DNA from: CBDUXT01 sp965371245
GTDB lineage: Bacteria > Planctomycetota > Phycisphaerae > UBA1845
DNA length: 64,000 nt
NCBI GenBank assembly: GCA_965371245.1
Contig: CBDUXT010000015.1
Location: forward strand, 10,266 to 74,265
Reading direction: 5' to 3'
The position numbers and the translations under genes are program-made. A model generated the notes under the pieces. That model worked only from the letters and a program-made list of their open reading frames with translations, did not search any database and was not told the origin of the DNA. This document shows positions 44,818 through 53,449 of this stretch, piece by piece. The stretch's first letter is position 1. Each line of letters starts with the position of its first letter.

Positions 44818-46128
44818 GTGCCGAGGGCTCGTCGCAACGAGTTCGACAAGACAAAGACCATGACGACGACAGCCGAGAGAGTTCCGCAGGTCGGACCCGC
44901 GACCTACGCCCCCGAGTCGCCGGGGAGCGATGTTTGGGTGCTGAACTTCGGCCCCCAGCACCCGGCCACCCACACCACGCTGCGCCACGTGCTGGAGCTG
45001 GACGGCGAGCGGATCATCGGCTGCACGATTCACATCGGGTATCTGCACAGCGGGTTCGAGAAGCTCGGCGAGCACCTCAACTACAACCAGTACGTCGTGG
45101 TCACCGACCGGATGAACTACGTCTCGCCGATGGCCAACAACATCGCGTGGCACCATGCGTGCGAGCGCATGTTCGGCATCGAGATCACTCCGCGTTGCAA
45201 GGCGATTCGCACGGTCATCGCCGAACTCGCGCGGATTCAAGATCATCTTCTCTGTGTGTCCGCTTCCGGGTTGGACCTGGGGGCGTTCACGGCCTTTATG
45301 TACCCGTTCAATGCGCGCGAGGGCATCTACGATCTGTTCGAGGAAATCTGCGGTGCGCGGTTTACGACCAGCTACACGCGGGTCGGCGGCTTGATGGCGG
45401 ACATCACGCCGGATTGGCCGGCGAAGGTGCGGCGCTTCGTGACCGAAACGCTTCCGCCGGCGCTTGCTGATCTTGAGACGCTTCTGACGCGCAACCGTAT
45501 CTTCGTCGAGCGGACGCGCGGGGTCGGGTACATCAGCCATGATGACGCCATCCGCTGGAGTTTGACGGGTCCGCTCGCTCGTGCCAGCGGCGTGCGGCGC
45601 GACCTTCGCAAGGACGAGCCGTATCTTTGTTATGCCGACGACTGGGACGGCGCGGGAAGCCCCGCGGTGGAGTTCAAGGTGCCGGTGGCTTCCGGTGGCG
45701 ACTGCTACGCGCGTTATCAGGTGCGGCTGGCGGAGCTGCGCGAGTCGGTCAAGATCATCTTGCAGTTGGTGGACCGGATCCCGGAGGGTCCGATCGACAT
45801 TCTGCCTTCAGACAAACAAACGTTGCCGAACAAGGACGAGGTCTACTTCAGTATCGAGGGATTGATCCACCATTTCGAGCAGATCATGACCAACCGCGGG
45901 CACGAGCCGCCCATCGGCGAATCGTATGGGGCGAACGAGACGGCCAACGGTGAGCTCGGCTTTTTCCTGGTCAGTGACGGCGGCAACTCGGCCTACCGGG
46001 CGCGGTGTCGCCCGCCGAGCTTTATCAACTATCAGTGCTTCCCGCATCTGGTCGTCGGTCATCAGATCAGCGACATGACGGCCGTCCTGGGAAGCTTCAA
46101 CATCATTGCGGCCGAGTTGGATCGCTAG
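44818..46128 (+). CDS. nuoD: NADH-quinone oxidoreductase subunit D
   Basis: The 49-kDa subunit (up to 436 aa) forms the quinone-binding site with NuoB. Conserved segments: NFGPQHPATHTTLRHVLELDG, GYLHSGFEKLGEH, NYNQYVVVTDRMNY, EPPIGESYGANETANGELGF and the closing VVGHQISDMTAVLGS. The start GTG 44818 directly abuts the nuoC stop; ATG 44860 is an alternative that would remove a basic 14-residue leader. A HPATH quinone-site motif is intact. Confidence 0.95.
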   Translation: MPRARRNEFDKTKTMTTTAERVPQVGPATYAPESPGSDVWVLNFGPQHPATHTTLRHVLELDGERIIGCTIHIGYLHSGFEKLGEHLNYNQYVVVTDRMNYVSPMANNIAWHHACERMFGIEITPRCKAIRTVIAELARIQDHLLCVSASGLDLGAFTAFMYPFNAREGIYDLFEEICGARFTTSYTRVGGLMADITPDWPAKVRRFVTETLPPALADLETLLTRNRIFVERTRGVGYISHDDAIRWSLTGPLARASGVRRDLRKDEPYLCYADDWDGAGSPAVEFKVPVASGGDCYARYQVRLAELRESVKIILQLVDRIPEGPIDILPSDKQTLPNKDEVYFSIEGLIHHFEQIMTNRGHEPPIGESYGANETANGELGFFLVSDGGNSAYRARCRPPSFINYQCFPHLVVGHQISDMTAVLGSFNIIAAELDR

Positions 46129-46159
46129 AAGAGGCGTAGCGGAAGGATCAACAGCGACC

Positions 46160-46813
46160 ATGTCCTGGAAGGTCATCGATCGAATCAAACCGGCGACGGG
46201 CGCTGGCGCGGCACCTGTGCTCAGCGACGCGGTGCGCGAAAAGATTCGATCGTTCTTTGGCCGGTACGAGACGAAACGGGCGGTGCTGCTTCCGGCGCTG
46301 CACATCGTTCAGGATACGCTTGGTTACATTCCGGAACCGGCGATGGCCGAGCTCGGCGAACTGCTCGAGATTCCGCCGTCGCAGGTGATGGACACGGTTT
46401 CGTTCTATACGCACTTTTGGAGGCACCCGCGCGGCCGGAAGGTGGTCACGGTGTGTCGCAGCCTGACGTGCGAGTTACTCGGCGGGCGTGAGCTGTTGGC
46501 GTCGCTGAAGCGACGATTGGACATCGACGAGCACGAGACCACGGCGGACGGCGCGTTCAGCTTGGCGACCGAGGAGTGCCTGGCCGGTTGCGACCACGGG
46601 CCGTGTATGTTGGTTAACGAGCGGCTCCACAAGTGTGTGAAGGTGGACGACGTCGAGAAGATTCTGGCCGACGCGGAGAGCGACAAGCTCGATATGCCGC
46701 GCAGCGACCTGTTTGATGCGCCGGGGCGTGACGGTTCGGATGGGGAACCATCGGACCGCGAGCCCGTGTTGGAAAGTACGTCCGACGTTCGAGAGATGCG
46801 CGAGGCGGACTAG
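46160..46813 (+). CDS. nuoE: NADH-quinone oxidoreductase subunit E
   Basis: The 24-kDa subunit (217 aa) carries 2Fe-2S cluster N1a, near the FMN. The four Cys ligands are in CRSLTC and ECLAGCDHGPC. A ~45-residue acidic C-terminal extension after LADAESDKLDM has no counterpart in E. coli. ATG 46160 follows GGAAGGA by about 12 bases. It precedes a repeat-filled 270-base spacer before nuoF. Confidence 0.93.
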   Translation: MSWKVIDRIKPATGAGAAPVLSDAVREKIRSFFGRYETKRAVLLPALHIVQDTLGYIPEPAMAELGELLEIPPSQVMDTVSFYTHFWRHPRGRKVVTVCRSLTCELLGGRELLASLKRRLDIDEHETTADGAFSLATEECLAGCDHGPCMLVNERLHKCVKVDDVEKILADAESDKLDMPRSDLFDAPGRDGSDGEPSDREPVLESTSDVREMREAD

Positions 46814-46843
46814 TGCTTCGTCACACGTTGGGTGACGGGTTTA

Positions 46844-46924
46844 CCGAGCCGCGACCGTAAGGGAGCGTTTGCAAGCCTTCACGGCCGGCTCTCAAGTGTC
46901 CGCTCCCTTACGGTCGCGGCTCGG
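46844..46924. repeat. Perfect 24-bp inverted repeat, family C, between nuoE and nuoF
   Basis: Arms 46844-46867 and 46901-46924 (opening CCGAGCCGCGACCGTAAGG) are exactly complementary and enclose 33 bases. Transcribed, it would form a very stable hairpin inside the nuo transcript. Confidence 0.85.
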
Positions 46925-47013
46925 ATTGCACGAACCCGACACTCGAGGCGTGGCGATTCATCTGGAATGTGGCGCTGGCTTGTCACCCGTGGCAAGATGT
47001 GGCTCGCTCGGGC

Positions 47014-47040
47014 GTCCGCGCGGGCTAAAGCCCGCGGCTC
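47014..47040. repeat. GCGGGCT/AGCCCGC hairpin repeat between nuoE and nuoF
   Basis: The unit GTCCGCGCGGGCTAAAGCCC plus GCGGCTC recurs at 48583, in nuoM and near 5165 in this window. Confidence 0.65.
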
Positions 47041-47086
47041 AGGGGCGAAAGTAGCGGTTGTTGGTAGGACGTATTCGTAGGAAACA

Positions 47087-48394
47087 ATGGCTGAGTTTGA
47101 ACCCATCCTCCTGAGAAACCGGGGCGTCGAGGGCGCGACGTCGCGGAAGGTCTACGAGTCGCGCGGCGGCTATCAGGCCGTTCGCCACGCGCTGAAGATG
47201 ATACCGGAAGAGGTTATCGAGGAGGTCAAGAACGCCAACCTTCGCGGACGAGGCGGGGCGGGCTTTCCGGCCGGTGTGAAGTGGGGGTTTCTGCCGAAGG
47301 ACCGAACGCGAACGCTGCTGTGCGTGAACGCGGACGAATCGGAACCACCGACGTTCTGCAACCGGGTGCTGATGGAGACCGATCCGCATCAACTCATCGA
47401 GGGAACGATCATCGCCGCCTACGCCACGAAAGCGCAGGTGGCCTACGTGTACATGCGCGGCGAGTTCCACGAGCAGTTCCACGTCCTGCAAAACGCGATC
47501 GACGAAGCCTATGCGGCCGGCTATCTCGGAAAGAACATCTTGGGAAGCGCTTACTCGCTGGAGTGCTACATCCACCGTGGCGCCGGCGCCTACGTGTGCG
47601 GCGAGGAAACCGGGCTGATCGAATCGCTGGAGGGCAAGCGAGGCTGGCCTCGGATCAAGCCCCCATTTCCCGCGATTGAAGGCTTGTTCCACCGTCCGAC
47701 GGTGGTCAACAACGTCGAGACGCTTTGCTGTCTTCCGCACATCATCGAGCGGGGCGCTGACTGGTTCACGAAGATCGGTCCACCGCACAGCACGGGTCCG
47801 AAGCTGTTTTGCATCAGCGGCCCGGTGAACCGGCCGGGGTGTTACGAGGCGGCCATGGACATCACGGTTCGTGACCTGATCGAGCGAGACGACATGGGCG
47901 GCGGCATGCGGGGCGGTGGAAAGGTCAAAGCCGTCTTCCCCGGCGGGCTGTCGATGGGCGCGCTGACCGCCGACGAACTGGACATGAAAATGGATTTCGA
48001 CGATCCGCGCAACTACGGGTTGCTCGGGCTGGGAACGGCGGCGGCCGTCGTGGTGAATGAGGACACCGACATGCGCATGGTCCTGGGCAACGTGGCGCGG
48101 TTCTACGGCACGGAGTCGTGCGGTCAGTGTACACAGTGTCGTGAGGGAACGTCGTGGATGCAGAAGATCGCGGCGCGGATCGCCGCGGGCTCCGGGCGGA
48201 TCGAGGATCTCGACGTGCTGCTTGAAACGGCCCGCAACATGGGCATGATGCCCGGCCTGAGCATCTGCGGGTTGCCCGATGGGGCGACGTATCCCATCGA
48301 GACGATCGTCAAGAAGTTCCGCGGCGAGTTGGAGGCGGGCATCCGTTCGCAGCCGCCGGGTCGTGTCGATGAAGCGCTGAGGGTGTTGAACTAG
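47087..48394 (+). CDS. nuoF: NADH-quinone oxidoreductase subunit F
   Basis: The 51-kDa subunit (435 aa) binds NADH, FMN and 4Fe-4S cluster N3. It has the RGRGGAGFPAGVKWGF NADH/FMN loop, the AYVCGEETGLIESLEG segment, and the cluster motif CGQCTQCREGT with a fourth Cys in LSICGLPDG. A conserved NADESEPGTF loop near the FMN reads NADESEPPTF here, replacing Gly with Pro. The start at ATG 47087 is standard. Confidence 0.95.
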   Translation: MAEFEPILLRNRGVEGATSRKVYESRGGYQAVRHALKMIPEEVIEEVKNANLRGRGGAGFPAGVKWGFLPKDRTRTLLCVNADESEPPTFCNRVLMETDPHQLIEGTIIAAYATKAQVAYVYMRGEFHEQFHVLQNAIDEAYAAGYLGKNILGSAYSLECYIHRGAGAYVCGEETGLIESLEGKRGWPRIKPPFPAIEGLFHRPTVVNNVETLCCLPHIIERGADWFTKIGPPHSTGPKLFCISGPVNRPGCYEAAMDITVRDLIERDDMGGGMRGGGKVKAVFPGGLSMGALTADELDMKMDFDDPRNYGLLGLGTAAAVVVNEDTDMRMVLGNVARFYGTESCGQCTQCREGTSWMQKIAARIAAGSGRIEDLDVLLETARNMGMMPGLSICGLPDGATYPIETIVKKFRGELEAGIRSQPPGRVDEALRVLN

Positions 48395-48421
48395 TGTACG
48401 ACGCGACGCGTATGTCGAAAC

Positions 48422-48603
48422 AGAGCCGCGCCCGTGAGGGAGCGTTTTCTTACGGTCAGATGGGGCGAGTGACTGTCCGCGGGCTTGCGCCCACGGCTCT
48501 GATTGATCGTTGATAGGTGCTGCGTCGAGCCAACCGCTCCCTCACGGTCGCGGCTCGGAAGGATAGTCTTAACCGAAACCGCGCGGGCTAAAGCCCGCGG
48601 CTC
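48422..48603. repeat. Cluster of three hairpin repeats between nuoF and nuoG
   Basis: Family C arms at 48422-48444 and 48535-48558 (closing with ACGGTCGCGGCTCGG) enclose a GGGCTTGCGCCC hairpin near 48480, also found inside the MITE. A GCGGGCT-AA-AGCCCGC hairpin follows at 48583-48598. Confidence 0.7.
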
Positions 48604-48622
48604 GGGATAAGAACGAGAACCA

Positions 48623-50245
48623 ATGCCCAAGATCACGATCGACAATCAGGAAATCGAATGCCGGGAGGGTATCCCGGTGTTGCAGGCCGCCGTCGAGGCC
48701 GGGTGGGACGTCCCGCATTATTGCTACCACCCCGGTCTTTCGGTGGTCGCTTCGTGTCGGCTTTGCCTGATGGAAATGATGATGCCCCATCCCAAAACGC
48801 GGGAGCTGGGGTGGGCCCCGAAGCTGATGCCATCGTGCCAGACGCCAGCGCGCGATGGGCTGATCGTGCGTTTCGACTCCGAAAAGGTCCGGGAGAACCA
48901 GAAGACGTGCATGGAGTTCTTCCTGCTGAATCACCCGCTGGATTGCCCGGTGTGTGACCAGGCCGGCGAGTGCTACCTCCAGGACTACAGCTACAAGTTC
49001 GGTAGCGCCGATTCGCGGATGGTGGATCAGAAGCTGGTCAACCCGAAAAAGAGCATCGGCCCGAAGACGCTTCTTTATCAGGACCGCTGTGTGATGTGTA
49101 CGCGATGCGTTCGCTTCACCCAGGAAGTTTCCGGCACGCACGAGCTGTGCGTGGTCAACCGGGGAAGCTCGACCGAGATCGACGTGTTCCCCGGCGTTCC
49201 GCTGGATAATCCCCTCCAGGGCAACGTCGTGGACATCTGTCCGGTCGGCTGTTTGCTGGACAAGGACTTTCTCTTCCAGCGCCGCGTTTGGGAGTTGAAA
49301 GGCACGCCTTCGATCTGCCCCGGCTGTTCGACGGGCTGCTCGATTCGCGTGGACCATGCGGACAACACGGTCTATCGACTCAAGCCGCGGCTCAATCCGA
49401 AGGTTAACGACTGGTGGATGTGCGACGAGGGGCGCTTCGGATTCAAGTATGTCCATGACGAGCGCCGCATCGCGGCGCCGCGTGTTTGCCGCGGTCTCGA
49501 TCGGACGACACCGGACTGGAAGGACGTTCCCGATATCATTCGCGTGCGGTTCGAAGAGTACGTGCGCGAGCACGGCGGTGCCACCGTTGCGGCGCTCCTG
49601 TCGCCCTTCATGGCCTGCGAAGAGGCGTGGCTGCTTGCCCGCTTCATTCGAGAGGTCGCGCCGGAGGCGGCGCTGGCGATGGGTCCGGTTCCGCTGGAGG
49701 GTGAGGACCAGGGTTTCCCCGCGGGGTCGAACGGAACGACACCGAAGTTTGTGATCCGCAAGGAAAAATGCCCGAATCGACGCGGCATCGAGATGATCCT
49801 GGAGGCGGCCGGCGGCACGACCATTGATTTCGAGTCGTTCGTCGATCGTTGCGGTCAAGGCGACTTTGGAGCCGCGTGGGTCGTCGGCGGTTACCCCAAG
49901 CCCTGGGTGGACAAAGACCTGTCCAAGGCGGCGAAGAAGCTTTCCCTTCTCGTCGTGCAAGACATGTTCGAGAGTGATCTGACAGCGGACGCGACGATCG
50001 TTCTACCGGCTTGTAGCTGGGTTGAGCGAGAGGGATGCTTCGTCAACTCGGCCGGCTTGGTGCAGCCGTTCTCGCGGGCGATCGCCCCGCCGGACGGCGC
50101 GCGGCGAGACGGGCAGTACCTCTTCGAGATCGGCGGTTACGAGGGACTGTATAGCTCCAAGCGAGTGCGAGAGATGATGGCGACCGATATGGCTGTGATG
50201 GCCGAGCCGGTGGCGGCGCCCCTGAAACCGGTGCATGCGCATTAG
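48623..50245 (+). CDS. nuoG: NADH-quinone oxidoreductase subunit G
   Basis: The 75-kDa subunit (540 aa; E. coli has 908) relays electrons through several Fe-S clusters. The N-terminal 2Fe-2S ligands are in CYHPGLSVVASCRLC, followed by the LDCPVCDQAGECYLQD and CVMCTRCVRF / CPVGCL 4Fe-4S sites, and CPGCSTGC begins the molybdopterin-oxidoreductase-like domain, which is abbreviated. The C-terminal half is shorter than in E. coli but resembles other short forms. ATG 48623. Confidence 0.94.
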   Translation: MPKITIDNQEIECREGIPVLQAAVEAGWDVPHYCYHPGLSVVASCRLCLMEMMMPHPKTRELGWAPKLMPSCQTPARDGLIVRFDSEKVRENQKTCMEFFLLNHPLDCPVCDQAGECYLQDYSYKFGSADSRMVDQKLVNPKKSIGPKTLLYQDRCVMCTRCVRFTQEVSGTHELCVVNRGSSTEIDVFPGVPLDNPLQGNVVDICPVGCLLDKDFLFQRRVWELKGTPSICPGCSTGCSIRVDHADNTVYRLKPRLNPKVNDWWMCDEGRFGFKYVHDERRIAAPRVCRGLDRTTPDWKDVPDIIRVRFEEYVREHGGATVAALLSPFMACEEAWLLARFIREVAPEAALAMGPVPLEGEDQGFPAGSNGTTPKFVIRKEKCPNRRGIEMILEAAGGTTIDFESFVDRCGQGDFGAAWVVGGYPKPWVDKDLSKAAKKLSLLVVQDMFESDLTADATIVLPACSWVEREGCFVNSAGLVQPFSRAIAPPDGARRDGQYLFEIGGYEGLYSSKRVREMMATDMAVMAEPVAAPLKPVHAH

Positions 50246-50270
50246 CGCCGTGTCGCGCATCACGTGACGA

Positions 50271-50399
50271 GTGGCATGGGCAAGCGATAGCTTGCCCGCG
50301 GCGGCGATCGGGTAAGCGCGGGCAAACAAGTTGGCCCATGCCACCCAGTCGCGACTAGACAGACGTTCGTACGTCCGCTCCCTCACGGTCGCGGCTCGG
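50271..50399. repeat. Hairpin repeats between nuoG and nuoH
   Basis: GTGGCATGGGC (50271) and GCCCATGCCAC (50334-50344) form an 11-bp perfect stem that encloses a GGGCAAGC-GATA-GCTTGCCC hairpin. A half copy of family C follows at 50376-50399. Confidence 0.7.
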
Positions 50400-50446
50400 A
50401 AAGACATCACGCTGCGTCGCGGCGGGAAGTATCGGTTGAGTTCGGT

Positions 50447-51658
50447 ATGGTTGAGTTTCTGACAAGTCAGTTCGGCGTCAGCCTGATCGTGGCGATGGTG
50501 GTCATTGGGGTCATCAACGGCGCCGTTGCCTACTGCATCTATTTTGAGCGGAAGATCGCCGGCTGGATTCAGGATCGATACGGGCCCAACCGGGTAGGAC
50601 CTTACGGGCTGCTTCAGCCGATCGCCGACGCCGGGAAGTTTTTCTTCAAAGAGGATGTCATCCCGCGGCATGCGGACAGGGTGCTCTTCGTGCTCGCCCC
50701 GGCCATCATCTTTGTTGTGGCGTTTATCGGTTTCGCGGCCATCCCGTGGGGCGGGCAGATTCAGCTTGGGGACCGGGTTCTCAATGTTCAGGTGGCCAGC
50801 CCCGACATCGGCCTGCTCTACATCCTTGGTGTCGGGTCGATGGGCGTGTACGGGGTGGTGCTGGGCGGTTGGGCGAGCAACAACAAGTATTCGTTCTACG
50901 GTGCGATCCGCGCGACGGCGCAGATGCTCAGCTACGAAATCCCGATGGGGCTTTGCATTCTGGTCGTCGTGTTGACCGTCGGCACGTTGCGGCTCGAAGA
51001 GATCACGCTCCAGCAGACCGGCTATTGGCTCGGAATCATTCCACAGTGGAACGTTTTTCTCCACCCCTTGGCGTTCGTGGTCTTGTTTATCACCGCGCTG
51101 GCCGAGGCGAACCGCACGCCGTTCGACATGGCCGAGGCGGAGCAGGAGCTGGTCGGCGGCTACCACACCGAGTACAGCGCCCTGAAGTTCGGCATGTTCT
51201 TCTTGGCCGAGTATGCCCACATGATTACGGCCAGTGCCTTCATGGCCGTGCTGTTTTTCGGCGGGTGGCACTTTCCCTGGTTTTCCTGGACACAGCCCGA
51301 GCACACGGCCTGGTACGCCGTGCTAGCCAAGATGGCGGTTCTGTCAGGGAAGATCGTGTTCTTCCTCTTCGTCATGATGTGGATCCGCTGGACGATGCCG
51401 CGGTTTCGGTTCGATCAATTGCTACATTTGGCCTGGCAGCGTTTGATCCCGATCACGCTTGGGCTGTTCGTGCTGACGGTGTTCTTGGTCTACTTCGGTC
51501 TGCACCGCTCGCCGATCTGGGCGCTTTCTGGAAACGCGGTGATCCTCGTCGTGATGCTGATGGTCGCGGGACGGGCGACGACGCGGGTGACCGGTCGACA
51601 GGCAAACCTTCCGCCAATCGCGATGGGTGGTCCGGTTCAAGGCGCGATGGGGACATGA
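50447..51658 (+). CDS. nuoH: NADH-quinone oxidoreductase subunit H
   Basis: The 403-aa membrane subunit forms the quinone chamber with B and D. Conserved: YFERKIAGWIQDRYGPNRVGP, GLLQPIADAGKFFFKEDVIP, and the EANRTPFDMAEAEQELVGGYHTEYS loop that lines the quinone tunnel. About eight membrane helices. The start ATG 50447 is standard. Nine bases separate it from nuoI. Confidence 0.95.
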   Translation: MVEFLTSQFGVSLIVAMVVIGVINGAVAYCIYFERKIAGWIQDRYGPNRVGPYGLLQPIADAGKFFFKEDVIPRHADRVLFVLAPAIIFVVAFIGFAAIPWGGQIQLGDRVLNVQVASPDIGLLYILGVGSMGVYGVVLGGWASNNKYSFYGAIRATAQMLSYEIPMGLCILVVVLTVGTLRLEEITLQQTGYWLGIIPQWNVFLHPLAFVVLFITALAEANRTPFDMAEAEQELVGGYHTEYSALKFGMFFLAEYAHMITASAFMAVLFFGGWHFPWFSWTQPEHTAWYAVLAKMAVLSGKIVFFLFVMMWIRWTMPRFRFDQLLHLAWQRLIPITLGLFVLTVFLVYFGLHRSPIWALSGNAVILVVMLMVAGRATTRVTGRQANLPPIAMGGPVQGAMGT

Positions 51659-51666
51659 GGTAATCG

Positions 51667-52260
51667 ATGATCGCTGACAACGAAATCATGGTGCTCGACG
51701 AGCCCGATCTGGGTGCGATGGAGCGGCTCTATCTGCCGCCGCTGATCGACGGGATGAAGGCGACGCTGCGCCACCTGGGCAAGACCCTGTTCGACAAGCC
51801 GCTGACGGTGCAATACCCGGAAGAGCAGCGCGAGGTGCGCGTGGAGAACTATCGCGGCGTGCATCGGCTCAACCGTGACGAGGAGGGGCGCGTCGCGTGC
51901 GTGGCGTGCTTCATGTGTGCGACGGCGTGCCCCGCTCACTGTATCCACATCGAGGCCGGCGAGTCACCGTGGGATGATCGCGAGAAGTACCCGGTCAAGT
52001 TTGATCTGGATGAGCTTCGCTGTATCTACTGCGGCATGTGCGAGGAAGCCTGTCCGGTCGATGCCATCGAGCTGACGCAGCACTACGACCTGATCGGACT
52101 GACGCGAGAGGAAATGATCCTGGGCAAAGAAGAACTGCTCTCGATATACGACGCCACCAAAGAGACGAAGAAGCGGAAGAACCCTCGGATCACCGGATAC
52201 GCCGGGACGGGAAACCGCAACGAGCCAGCCGCGGCATGGCCTAAGAGTTCGCACGAATGA
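51667..52260 (+). CDS. nuoI: NADH-quinone oxidoreductase subunit I
   Basis: The 197-aa subunit carries two 4Fe-4S clusters (N6a and N6b): CVACFMCATACPAHC and CIYCGMCEEACPVDA. The C-terminus ends in a basic extension (KKRKNPRITGYAGTGNRNEP). It overlaps nuoJ (ATGA at 52257-52260), so translation is coupled. Confidence 0.95.
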   Translation: MIADNEIMVLDEPDLGAMERLYLPPLIDGMKATLRHLGKTLFDKPLTVQYPEEQREVRVENYRGVHRLNRDEEGRVACVACFMCATACPAHCIHIEAGESPWDDREKYPVKFDLDELRCIYCGMCEEACPVDAIELTQHYDLIGLTREEMILGKEELLSIYDATKETKKRKNPRITGYAGTGNRNEPAAAWPKSSHE

Positions 52261-53027
52261 GTTCAGCGACTGCCTACATTCTCTATCTGGTCTTCGCCCT
52301 CGGCGGGGCGGGAACCTATCTGCTGATGCCTCGGGGCGAACGAACGCAGCCGCGCGCCGGGGCGGTGGTCGGCCTGCTGGGTGTGGTCGGGCTGCTTGCG
52401 ACGCTGGGGGCGCGGGTCGTTGCCCCCAGCGAAACGAGCGCGTATTTCTTTCTGTTCGCCACGATCGCCGTCGTGGCCGCCGCCCGTGTCATCACCCACC
52501 CCAAACCGGTCTACAGCGCGCTTTACTTCGTCGTCGTCGTGATCGCGGTGGCCTCGCTGCTCGTGTTGATGCAGGCGGAGTTTCTCGCGGTCGCGCTGAT
52601 TATCGTTTACGCCGGCGCGATCATGGTGACCTATCTCTTCGTCATCATGTTGGCCCAGCAGCCCGGCTCACCGGTCTACGACCGGCGCTCGCGCGAACCG
52701 TTCCTGGCCGTCCTCGCCGGTTTTGTGTTGATGGCGGCGGTGGCCGGTCGCGCGGAGGAGCTTCCAACGCCCGTCACCCGAACGGTGATGATGGCCGCCC
52801 AAGCGGCTGACCCGACCTCGCCGACGGCAAAGCCCGCCGGCAACACGGCCGAGATCGGCTCGACGGTCATGACGCGCTACGTGGTCGCGCTGGAGATCGC
52901 CGGCGTGTTGCTCTTGGTCTCGATGGTCGGCGCGGTCGCGTTGACGCGAAAGAAGGTGCCGATCGAGGGGTTCGCGCCACCGCGTCGCCCGCTGGGCGCC
53001 GTCGGTCGCGAAGTGGAGCCATACTGA
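52257..53027 (+). CDS. nuoJ: NADH-quinone oxidoreductase subunit J
   Basis: The 256-aa integral membrane subunit has five or six helices, with the conserved VTHPKPVYSALYFVVVVIAVASLLVLM-like segment and the ALIIVYAGAIMVTYLFVIML helix containing the characteristic glycine. It ends in a KKVPIEGF region and is longer than E. coli NuoJ (184 aa) because of a ~55-residue Ala/Thr-rich insertion in the periplasmic part. Overlaps nuoI and nuoK. Confidence 0.92.
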   Translation: MSSATAYILYLVFALGGAGTYLLMPRGERTQPRAGAVVGLLGVVGLLATLGARVVAPSETSAYFFLFATIAVVAAARVITHPKPVYSALYFVVVVIAVASLLVLMQAEFLAVALIIVYAGAIMVTYLFVIMLAQQPGSPVYDRRSREPFLAVLAGFVLMAAVAGRAEELPTPVTRTVMMAAQAADPTSPTAKPAGNTAEIGSTVMTRYVVALEIAGVLLLVSMVGAVALTRKKVPIEGFAPPRRPLGAVGREVEPY

Positions 53028-53329
53028 TGCCGGGCATCGCCGAATACCTGATTCTCGGAGCCGTGCTGTTCGCCCTGGGTCTAGTCGGCTTTCTGGCTCG
53101 GCGCAACCTGATCGTGATGTTTCTTTCCACGGAGTTGATGTTCCAAGGCGTGGTGGTCACCGCGGTGGCGTTCGCCCAGCTGCACGCCAACCTCGATGGG
53201 CAGGCGTTTGGTCTGTTCCTCTTGGTGATTGCGGCCGTCGAGGCAGGCCTTGCCCTGGGCATGATTGTAATGCTCTATCGCCGACGCGGCACCTTGGATG
53301 CAGAGGCATGGTCGCTGATGCGCGGCTAA
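53027..53329 (+). CDS. nuoK: NADH-quinone oxidoreductase subunit K
   Basis: The 100-aa, three-helix subunit has the LVGFLARRNLIVMFLSTELMF and LLVIAAVEAGLALGMIVML segments, with the two glutamates (in STELM and AAVEAG) that transfer protons. TGATG overlap with nuoJ (1 base) couples translation. It closes the H-K block before a repeat-containing spacer. Confidence 0.94.
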   Translation: MPGIAEYLILGAVLFALGLVGFLARRNLIVMFLSTELMFQGVVVTAVAFAQLHANLDGQAFGLFLLVIAAVEAGLALGMIVMLYRRRGTLDAEAWSLMRG

Positions 53330-53352
53330 TCGTGCCGGTCTTTCAAGCCAAC

Positions 53353-53376
53353 CGCTCCCTTACGGTCGCGGCTCGG
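53353..53376. repeat. Half copy of family C repeat between nuoK and nuoL
   Basis: CGCTCCCTTACGGTCGCGGC plus TCGG is identical to the right arm at 46901-46924; no left arm is present here. Confidence 0.7.
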
Positions 53377-53449
53377 AAAGGCGGTCTTGTGGGAAGCACG
53401 CTGGCTGAAAACGTAACGGTACGTTCACTGGAAACGGCCATAGGTTCGA

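Noticed and set aside
46844..46924. Perfect 24-bp inverted repeat as a MITE with target duplication
   Set aside because: The flanking bases (GGGTTTA and ATTGCAC) show no direct repeat, so only a hairpin repeat is called.
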